A stretch of DNA of 5,242 nucleotides from assembly GCA_012961745.1 (NCBI GenBank), contig DTYT01000268.1, positions 1 to 5,242 of the forward strand, read 5' to 3'. A program made the position numbers and the translations under genes. The DNA is from Kiritimatiellia bacterium. Lineage in GTDB: Bacteria > Verrucomicrobiota > Kiritimatiellia > B70-G9. This document shows positions 1 through 5,242 of this stretch, piece after piece (position 1 is the first letter of the stretch; the number at the start of each line of letters is the position of its first letter). Under the pieces are notes generated by a model. It saw nothing but the letters and a program-made list of their open reading frames with translations. It made no database searches and was not told the origin of the DNA.

Positions 1-1575
1 CGGGGGCTGGCCGCGTACGGGCGGGCCGGTGAGCGGGTTGCGGGGGGACTTTATCCTCCGCAAGGCGACTTGGGCCGTCAGGTCGTGCTGGAGAATTCCC
101 TGTTGAGGTTGAGCCTGTGTTCGTTCGGGGCCGGAATCGCTTCCGCCGTGCTCAAGGAATATCCTTCCACCGCGGATAAGAACAGTCCCTCGGTCCGGCT
201 CGACTTCGCCGAGATACCGGCGGCGGCATGGTATTTTCATACGGACGCCGGGTGTGAAAGCCCCTATTTTGAGCTCCGTGACCATACGCCGACGTCGGTC
301 TGCTGGAGGGCTGCCTACCGGGGATTCGAACTGGAGAGATGTGTCTGGCTGGGGACCGGATACCTGGTCAACGTGAAAGACCGCATCCGGGCGGGCGCGG
401 AAGGCGGGTATCTGGCGGAGCAGTGGCTGACTCTGGGAATGATGGAGCAGCACGAAGGGAAGACACGCTATGCCTATCTGGGGATGGATATCCTTCGCTC
501 CGGTGGTGAGGGGGTGCTGCATCTGGCCTCCCGCATATCACGGATGTTCGCGGCCGAGAAAAGGAAGCGCGGCTTGGGGCTGATGCCTTCCGCGATTGTG
601 GTTCCGGTTTTGACCAATCAACTTTCCGCCGACTGGGTGGCGGTCAAGAACAAGTATTTTGTACAGGTGGCCCGCACCGAAGGGGGACTCGACGGTGCCT
701 GGCTGATTGCCCGGCGTGCCCTGGAAAAAGGAGAGCGGCCCGACAGCCCGACGGCGAGGCGGATGACCGGCGTCAGCCACGTCGGCGGGGCTGCGGTGTT
801 GCCGGCAGTGCGGCTGGCTGCCCGCGAGACTGTGGAGCGTTGGACCTTTTTTTATCTGGGGCCGAAAGAATATGCCCGTCTGGGTGCTCTGGGGTACCGG
901 GCGGTGGAGATCATGGAGTTCGGCATGTGGACCCCCATCAGCCGCGTTCTCCTTTGGACCCTGAATTGGATTCATGACCACGTGTGGCCCCACAACTACG
1001 GACTGGCCATAATGTTGCTCACCGTTCTGATTCGTATTGTCTTCTGGCCGGTGACCCACGCCAGCACCGTCAGCATGAAGCGTTTGCAGGAAATCCAGCC
1101 GCTGATCAACGAGGTCCGGCAGAAATACAAGGACAATCCACAGAAACAGCAGAAGGAGATGATGGCCATATACCGGGAGCATAAAGTCAATCCCCTGGGC
1201 GGCTGCTTGCCGATGCTGATCCAAATTCCGGTCTTCATAGCCTTGTTGGTTGTGCTGCGCAGTGCGATCGAACTGCGGTTCGCCTCCTTCCTGTGGATTC
1301 GCGACCTCAGCGAACCGGAGCAGCTGCTGGCAGGTGTGCTTCCCATCCCCCTGAACATCTTGCCCATCCTGATGGCGGTTACCATGCACTGGCAGCAGAA
1401 ATTGACGCCTTCGGGCGCCGATACTCAGCAACAGAAGATGATGCTCTTTTTCCCGGTGCTGATGCTGGTGTTCCTGTACAACTTCCCGTCCGGGTTGGTG
1501 CTCTACTGGACGACCAACCAATGCCTGATGATCGCGCAGCAGCTGGTTATGAGGCGGCAGCTTCGCAGCGCATGA
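1..1575 (+). CDS. yidC: Membrane protein insertase YidC (Oxa1/Alb3 family), 5' partial
   Basis: YidC inserts and folds inner-membrane proteins, alone or with SecYEG. The reading frame is open from base 1 with no stop, so the gene begins upstream. The TTG at 70 has no Shine-Dalgarno sequence and is unlikely to be the true start. The first transmembrane anchor is missing. About 70-900 encodes the periplasmic P1 beta-sandwich domain, opening with the typical pattern of LENSLLRLSL then FGAGIASAVLK. The conserved insertase core spans about 931-1560. Its membrane segments lie near 997-1053, 1198-1257, 1336-1392, 1438-1494 and 1495-1548. The groove arginine (E. coli Arg366 equivalent, from recall) is at 1033-1035 within LIRIVFWP. 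Also visible are the cytoplasmic hairpin rich in K and Q (about 1081-1185), VNPLGGCLPMLIQIP, and FPSGLVLYW. The C-terminal tail is very short. The family call is secure; the P1 domain diverges clearly from the E. coli form. Confidence 0.96.
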   Translation, partial: RGLAAYGRAGERVAGGLYPPQGDLGRQVVLENSLLRLSLCSFGAGIASAVLKEYPSTADKNSPSVRLDFAEIPAAAWYFHTDAGCESPYFELRDHTPTSVCWRAAYRGFELERCVWLGTGYLVNVKDRIRAGAEGGYLAEQWLTLGMMEQHEGKTRYAYLGMDILRSGGEGVLHLASRISRMFAAEKRKRGLGLMPSAIVVPVLTNQLSADWVAVKNKYFVQVARTEGGLDGAWLIARRALEKGERPDSPTARRMTGVSHVGGAAVLPAVRLAARETVERWTFFYLGPKEYARLGALGYRAVEIMEFGMWTPISRVLLWTLNWIHDHVWPHNYGLAIMLLTVLIRIVFWPVTHASTVSMKRLQEIQPLINEVRQKYKDNPQKQQKEMMAIYREHKVNPLGGCLPMLIQIPVFIALLVVLRSAIELRFASFLWIRDLSEPEQLLAGVLPIPLNILPILMAVTMHWQQKLTPSGADTQQQKMMLFFPVLMLVFLYNFPSGLVLYWTTNQCLMIAQQLVMRRQLRSA

Positions 1576-1599
1576 ACGGCGATGGAAAAGCGGCAGGCC

Positions 1600-1607
1600 G
1601 GAGGTGA
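1600..1607 (+). promoter_or_regulatory. Strong ribosome-binding site for jag
   Basis: GGAGGTGA is a near-perfect anti-16S match. Its GGAGG core lies 7 bases before the ATG at 1612. It decides the jag start in favour of 1612 over the in-frame ATG at 1582, which has no purine-rich site before it. Confidence 0.8.
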
Positions 1608-1611
1608 GCCG

Positions 1612-2139
1612 ATGAATCAGGAAGCGGACGAAGCGCCGGATCGGGTGCGGGGAGATGATATGCCCGTGCCGGCGACCGCGCCGGAAAAGGCGCGCGGGGA
1701 GCTCGAGCGGATCATCGGGCTGATGGGGTTTGAGGCCGAGATCCAGGTGTTTGAGCAGGAAGGGGGCAACCTGCTTCTGCACATCGAATCGCCGGAAGCA
1801 GCGCGGCTGATCGGAAAGCGCGCCCAGGTACTCAATGCCCTGCAGTACCTGCTGTACCGGATCCTGTTCGCTTCCGGGGTGCAGGGGATCTTCTGTTCCG
1901 TGGACGTGGAACGATACCGCGAACGGCACCGCGACCGGCTCCTTCAGGAGGCTTTCTCCGCGGCGGACCAGGTCCGCCGCACCGGCCGACCGGTGCGGCT
2001 GCGTCCCATGCAGGCGGCCGACCGCCGGGTCGTACATCAAGCCCTGAAAGATCACCGGGATGTCCGCACGGATTCAGAACAAGCCGGCCAACTGGGACTC
2101 AAACGGGTAGTCATCCGGCCGTCGGGACGCTGGGATTGA
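1612..2139 (+). CDS. jag: Jag/KhpB-family KH-R3H RNA-binding protein
   Basis: A cytoplasmic single-stranded nucleic-acid-binding protein of the Jag (SpoIIIJ-associated, KhpB) family, commonly encoded beside yidC. The 175-residue product starts at the ATG behind GGAGGTGA. Residues 1-28 are acidic and low in structure; no room exists for the Jag_N domain of longer Firmicute homologues. A type II KH domain covers about residues 30-105, with the loop sequence LIGKRAQVLNALQYLL at about 66-81, then the family hallmark VDVERYRERHRD. An R3H domain follows (about 108-172) with LRPMQAADRRVVHQAL. Its R-x3-H signature is Arg138 and His142, and LGLKRVVIRP lies near the end. The second glycine of the KH GXXG loop is alanine (G68-K-R-A71), which may weaken or alter RNA binding. 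The gene lies 36 bp after yidC and 6 bp before the GlpD gene, consistent with one operon. The family is confidently assigned; the RNA targets are unknown. Confidence 0.92.
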   Translation: MNQEADEAPDRVRGDDMPVPATAPEKARGELERIIGLMGFEAEIQVFEQEGGNLLLHIESPEAARLIGKRAQVLNALQYLLYRILFASGVQGIFCSVDVERYRERHRDRLLQEAFSAADQVRRTGRPVRLRPMQAADRRVVHQALKDHRDVRTDSEQAGQLGLKRVVIRPSGRWD

Positions 2140-2142
2140 GGT
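2138..2142 (+). promoter_or_regulatory. Ribosome-binding site of glpD overlapping the jag stop
   Basis: GAGGT overlaps the last two bases of the jag TGA stop and sits 4 bases before the GTG at 2146 (from GAGG). The spacing is somewhat short. The arrangement suggests translational coupling of glpD to jag, and it supports the GTG start because the N-terminal FAD-binding strand then follows at the usual distance. Confidence 0.55.
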
Positions 2143-2145
2143 CTC

Positions 2146-3822
2146 GTGGAACGCGCAATCAGAGAGCTTGCCGAGGGACATTTCGATCTGCTGGTCATCG
2201 GAGGAGGTATCAACGGGCTGGTGATTGCCTGGGAGGCCTCACTGCGGGGGCTCCACGTGGCCCTCGTCGAGAGAGAGGACTTCGGGGCCAAGACTTCTTC
2301 TGCATCGTTGAAGATCGTCCACGGCGGTCTCCGCTACCTTCAGCATCTTGACCTGCGGCGGATGCGCGAGTCCATTCGTGAACGCAGCACATTGCTCCAC
2401 GTGGCACCCCATCTGGTGTACCCTTTGCCTTTTCTGGTTCCCACCTATGGACATCTGCTGAAGGGCCCCGAACTGATGGCCGCCGCGGTAATCGCCAACG
2501 AGATCATCAGCCTTGACCGGAACCAGTTCCTCCGCGATCCGGCACGTCGGCTTCCCTGCGGGAGAATATTCATCCCGCGGGCCGAGTGCCGCGGCCTGGT
2601 TCCTGGGCTCCCGGAAAAGGGGCTGAACGGCGGCGTGCTGTTCTACGACGCCCAGATGTACAGCGCCGAAAGGCTGAATATGGCGTTCGCCCTTTCCGCC
2701 GCGGAACAGGGTGCCGTGTTGGTGAACTACGCCGAGGTCACCGGTTTCGAGCGCCAGGGCGGCCGGATCACCGCCGCCGTGGTTCGGGACGCGATCAACG
2801 GTGGGGAATTCGGCATCCCGGCGGACGTGTACGTGAACGCCACCGGTCCCTGGTCCGATATCGTCCTCGGCCTGCTCGAGAGTCGCCCGCCCCCGCGGGT
2901 GGTCCGCCGGTCCAAGGGCATCCAGATCGTGGCCCCTCCCCTGACGCGTGGTACGGCGGTGGCCCTTCCCAGCCGGCACCGCGACCCGGCCGCCCTTTTC
3001 AGTCGCGGAACACGCCACTATTTCATCACGCCCTGGCGGGGTGTTTCCCTGATCGGTACCACCGATACGGTCTACGAGGGCGACCCGGACCACTTCCGCA
3101 TAACCCGGGACGATATCCGTGAATTCGTCACCGAGGTCGGCCAGATACTGCCCTCGGCGAAGCTTGATCCGGACAGCATACCATTTGCTTTCGGAGGCTT
3201 GCGTCCCATCACCGAAAAGAATATCGAGGCCGCTACCACAACCGCCCGCAAGTACGAGATCAACGACCACCGTAAGGACCCGGACCGCGGCAACCTGATA
3301 ACCGTGATCGGCGTGAAGTATACCACCTGCCGACTTCTGGCCGAGAAGGTGATCAACCTGGTCTTCCGCAAGATGAACCGCCGCGGCCCGCTCAGTCGAA
3401 CGGCGCGCACCCCCCTTGTCGGCGGGGAAATAGATGACTGGCAACGCTTCGTTTCCGACATGGAGGAACGTTGGGCGGGGCGCCTGCCCTCCGGCGCCAT
3501 ACGGCATATGGCCCATTGCTACGGCACACGGGCCAGAGAGGTGGCGGGGTTGGCCCAGGAGAACGGCGACCTTGCCCAGCTTGTGCCGGGGTCCGACGAG
3601 GTCATCGCCGCCCAGGTGGTGCACGCGGTCCGCGCCGAGTCCGCGGTCCGGCTGGCGGATGTCGTCATGCGTCGGACCGATTTGGGGAGCAAGGGGCATC
3701 CCGGCCGAGCGGCATTGGAGTTCACGGCCCGGCTGATGGCGCGTGAACTCGGCTGGTCGGATGCGCGTCTACGCCACGAGATAGCCGACACCGAACGGCT
3801 CTTCGTTTTTACCCCGGGGTGA
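2146..3822 (+). CDS. glpD: FAD-dependent glycerol-3-phosphate dehydrogenase, GlpD family (divergent subfamily)
   Basis: Probably oxidises sn-glycerol 3-phosphate to dihydroxyacetone phosphate with FAD, passing electrons to membrane quinone as a peripheral inner-membrane enzyme. The start is GTG, giving 558 residues against about 500 for E. coli GlpD. The Rossmann motif G19-x-G21-x-x-G24 is followed by the ribose-binding Glu42 at the end of HVALVE. The family signature TSSASLKIVHGGLRYLQ covers 50-66. YVNATGPWSD, LIGTTDTVYEGDPDHF (from about 302), FGGLRPI (Arg353) and GVKYTTCR (389-396) follow in the right order. A DAO_C-type helical domain spans about 420-545. The active-site set known from E. 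coli (His50, Arg54, Tyr55, Arg317, Lys354; from recall) maps to His59, Arg63, Tyr64, Arg353 and Lys391, all present. Departures are GVKYTTCR instead of GGKxTTYR and ASLK instead of RSTK, so this may be a sister subfamily with another substrate. No membrane span or signal peptide is seen. Confidence 0.9.
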   Translation: MERAIRELAEGHFDLLVIGGGINGLVIAWEASLRGLHVALVEREDFGAKTSSASLKIVHGGLRYLQHLDLRRMRESIRERSTLLHVAPHLVYPLPFLVPTYGHLLKGPELMAAAVIANEIISLDRNQFLRDPARRLPCGRIFIPRAECRGLVPGLPEKGLNGGVLFYDAQMYSAERLNMAFALSAAEQGAVLVNYAEVTGFERQGGRITAAVVRDAINGGEFGIPADVYVNATGPWSDIVLGLLESRPPPRVVRRSKGIQIVAPPLTRGTAVALPSRHRDPAALFSRGTRHYFITPWRGVSLIGTTDTVYEGDPDHFRITRDDIREFVTEVGQILPSAKLDPDSIPFAFGGLRPITEKNIEAATTTARKYEINDHRKDPDRGNLITVIGVKYTTCRLLAEKVINLVFRKMNRRGPLSRTARTPLVGGEIDDWQRFVSDMEERWAGRLPSGAIRHMAHCYGTRAREVAGLAQENGDLAQLVPGSDEVIAAQVVHAVRAESAVRLADVVMRRTDLGSKGHPGRAALEFTARLMARELGWSDARLRHEIADTERLFVFTPG

Positions 3823-3834
3823 GGCCGCCCCGGG
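3813..3834. terminator. GC-rich hairpin overlapping the glpD stop codon
   Basis: CCCGGGG (3813-3819) pairs perfectly with CCCCGGG (3828-3834) around an 8-base loop that contains the TGA stop. No T tract follows on either strand, so it does not meet the rule for an intrinsic terminator. It could act as a 3' RNA stabiliser or pausing element between convergent genes. Base-composition chance in GC-rich DNA is an alternative. Confidence 0.3.
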
Positions 3835-3840
3835 ACAGGC

Positions 3841-3854
3841 TCCCCTCCGGGGGA
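3841..3854. terminator. Short hairpin with UNCG-type tetraloop in the convergent gap
   Basis: TCCCC (3841-3845) pairs with GGGGA (3850-3854) around TCCG. In plus-strand RNA this gives the C(UCCG)G arrangement of the unusually stable UNCG tetraloop class. It lies 19 bases after the glpD stop and 37 bases beyond the stop of the opposing gene. There is no T tract, so termination is a guess; protection of the transcript 3' end is equally plausible. Confidence 0.3.
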
Positions 3855-3891
3855 AGTTCCGTAAACGGCCGCTGTGCGGGCGTCCGACCCA

Positions 3892-5242
3892 TTAACCACC
3901 ACTGGAGGCCGGACCTGGAGCAGGAGAACGTGCCGCGGCGTGACACGCGTGGACCTCATAGAGCCGAAAGCGCGCCCGCTTGGGGCGGGTCTTCCACGTC
4001 CGGGCAAGGGGATGCTGGACGACCTCACAGTAAGGGAAGACCACCTCGCACACCAGCCGCGCCGCCTCGAAGGAGAGCGGGTATACCCCCAGACCCTTTT
4101 CGTCGCTGCACAGGAAAAGAACCCGGAAACCTGCTTCGCGAAGCTCGTTCAGCTGCCGGCATGCCGCGGCGAGCCGTTGCGGTTGGGCGTGTCGCCAGAT
4201 CCGCCGCCCGTCGAGCACATTGCGCGCCGAGACATAAGCCAGGGGCGTGCCCCACTTGGGATGGTCGGCGATGATGACGTCCCTGTCTCCGGTATGTCGG
4301 GCCATCTCGCCCAGGGCGGCCAGCAGCCCGTCGTATTCCGTGGAGGTCGTTGCACGAATGCAGAGCGGAACCTGCATAGCGAGGCTCGCTGCGATGAGCA
4401 GCGTTGCGATGGCGCGGCGCCCCGTGCCGCTCATGCGGTGCACCAGAACGGCGATACCCAATCCGACGGCCGTCACGAGGTATGGCATATAGCGCCTCAG
4501 GGCCCACGGATAGAGGGGTGTGATCGCCGGGTATCCCAGCAGGATGAATACGACCGCGGACGTAAAGAATGCCCAGAGTCGGATGGGGCGATCGGTTGCG
4601 GTGCTCTTTTGAACCGCGAAAATAACCAGTGCCAGTCCGGCGGCGGCCGCAAGGCTGACCCACGGCCCGGAGAACGCCAGCAGGACCGCCGTCCGTCGCG
4701 GAATCGCGGCCAGCGAATGCAGGCCCTTGCCCGCCACCAGGGCAATCACGATACCGGTGAAGATGAGCAAAAGCGGGAGGCGGTTGGTTTTCCGTGGACC
4801 CGGGCGACGACCCCACAGGTACAGGGGGATCACGCAGGCCAGTAATGCCCCCCCGCCAACCAGGACGAAATGGCAGTCGTCGGCCCGCCGCAGGAAGGTG
4901 GCCGGTACCAGAGCCCGGTCCAAGGCACTGCCTGCAATCAGGGCTGCGGCATAGAGGATGAAGGTTCGGAGACGAAGCCTGCCTTCTGCGGCGGACTGCA
5001 GGACGACCCACAGTGCACCAAAGACAAAGAACGCAAGCCGGTTGACCACCAGGAGCAGCAGGATGAGGCAAACCCACCCCACGCCGCGGCTGTCGGCGGA
5101 AACCAGTGCCAGGCAGCACAGAAGCGTCAGTTGCAGCACCTCGGAGACGGGGAAGTGGAGGTGGTACAAGAACAGCGGATGCAGGGCGAGGGCCGCAGTT
5201 CCCAGCGCGGCGGCACGGGGTCCGAATCCCATGTTGAACAAG
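3892..5242 (-). CDS. Multi-pass membrane protein, probable GT-C-fold glycosyltransferase-like, N-terminus cut off
   Basis: The frame is open to the right edge, so the N-terminus lies outside; the visible part has about 449 codons and ends with TAA at 3892-3894. Counting from 5241, hydrophobic stretches suggest about nine or ten membrane segments (near residues 10-28, 33-48, 55-80, 93-110, 124-143, 155-171, 185-210, 222-240, 251-268 and 277-293). A soluble domain follows (about 297-430), predicted extracytoplasmic, with an alternating strand-helix look: DVIIADHPKWGTPLAYVSAR, then FRVLFLCSD. The segment HPLFLYHLHFPVSEVL resembles the second loop region of PMT/ArnT-like GT-C enzymes, and PLYPWALRRYMPYL resembles their late conserved loop. 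The first extracytoplasmic loop, which would carry the catalytic Asp, is outside, so activity cannot be judged. An alternative is a membrane protein of unknown function. The long hydrophilic frames on the plus strand here look like shadows. It converges with glpD, with 69 bp between stops. Confidence 0.75.
   Translation of the reverse strand, partial: LFNMGFGPRAAALGTAALALHPLFLYHLHFPVSEVLQLTLLCCLALVSADSRGVGWVCLILLLLVVNRLAFFVFGALWVVLQSAAEGRLRLRTFILYAAALIAGSALDRALVPATFLRRADDCHFVLVGGGALLACVIPLYLWGRRPGPRKTNRLPLLLIFTGIVIALVAGKGLHSLAAIPRRTAVLLAFSGPWVSLAAAAGLALVIFAVQKSTATDRPIRLWAFFTSAVVFILLGYPAITPLYPWALRRYMPYLVTAVGLGIAVLVHRMSGTGRRAIATLLIAASLAMQVPLCIRATTSTEYDGLLAALGEMARHTGDRDVIIADHPKWGTPLAYVSARNVLDGRRIWRHAQPQRLAAACRQLNELREAGFRVLFLCSDEKGLGVYPLSFEAARLVCEVVFPYCEVVQHPLARTWKTRPKRARFRLYEVHACHAAARSPAPGPASSGG

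Noticed and set aside
1572..1607. Eleven-codon mini frame whose ATG overlaps the yidC stop (ATGA) and whose stop lies inside the jag Shine-Dalgarno sequence
   Set aside because: It has the geometry of a coupling leader peptide, but it has no ribosome-binding site visible beyond coding sequence and such short frames arise often by chance; sequence alone cannot support it.
1582..1611. Upstream in-frame ATG at 1582 as the jag start
   Set aside because: No ribosome-binding site precedes it and it adds ten residues outside the conserved domains, whereas the ATG at 1612 has an ideal GGAGGTGA.
538..2055. Long minus-strand open frame of about 505 codons opposite yidC and jag
   Set aside because: Its translation is rich in His, Gln, Arg and Pro with no recognisable domain, and it straddles two well-supported plus-strand genes. 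It is an antisense shadow of GC-rich codon bias.
2239..3699. Minus-strand open frame of about 486 codons opposite glpD
   Set aside because: The plus-strand GlpD frame contains all family motifs in order. The antisense product has low-complexity composition typical of a shadow.
3874..4845. Plus-strand open frame of about 323 codons opposite the membrane protein
   Set aside because: The product is hydrophilic, rich in Arg, Gly and Gln, and without domains, while the minus-strand frame shows regular membrane segments and an organised soluble domain.
4025..5119. Second minus-strand frame of about 364 codons inside the membrane protein gene
   Set aside because: It is an out-of-frame shadow with Arg/Pro/Gly-rich sequence and no membrane or domain pattern.

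Overview
This is a GC-rich bacterial window with four protein-coding genes. Three run left to right and one runs the opposite way, converging on them. The large periplasmic-type domain in front of the YidC insertase core implies a diderm (Gram-negative type) bacterium. A yidC-jag pair followed by a GlpD-like gene, where mnmE is often found, argues against a typical gamma- or alphaproteobacterium. A deep-branching lineage (PVC-like, Hydrogenedentes-like or deltaproteobacterial-like) is possible, but this is a guess from gene order and protein style, not a measured placement.

Layout: (1) 1-1575 (+), YidC membrane protein insertase, cut by the left edge, so its N-terminal membrane anchor lies outside. 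(2) 1612-2139 (+), a short Jag/KhpB-type KH-R3H RNA-binding protein behind a very strong Shine-Dalgarno sequence. (3) 2146-3822 (+), a GlpD-family FAD-dependent glycerol-3-phosphate dehydrogenase whose ribosome-binding site overlaps the jag stop codon. (4) 3823-3891, a short convergent intergenic gap with two GC-rich hairpins. (5) 3892-5242 (-), a multi-pass membrane protein with a soluble C-terminal domain. It resembles GT-C-fold (PMT/ArnT-like) glycosyltransferases and is cut by the right edge.

The three plus-strand genes are tightly packed (gaps of 36 and 6 bp) and are probably one transcription unit. YidC inserts and folds inner-membrane proteins. Jag is its classical genomic partner and binds RNA. 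GlpD is a peripheral inner-membrane enzyme feeding electrons from glycerol 3-phosphate to quinone and links to phospholipid precursor metabolism. The common theme is the inner membrane, but a functional link between glpD and yidC-jag is inference from position only.

No RNA genes, mobile elements, CRISPR arrays or long repeats were seen, and no promoter could be identified, since the start of each transcription unit lies outside the window or was not recognisable. I found no convincing undescribed system. The points worth a second look are the yidC-jag-glpD arrangement, an altered KH GXXG loop in Jag, and motif variants that place the GlpD homologue in a divergent subfamily.
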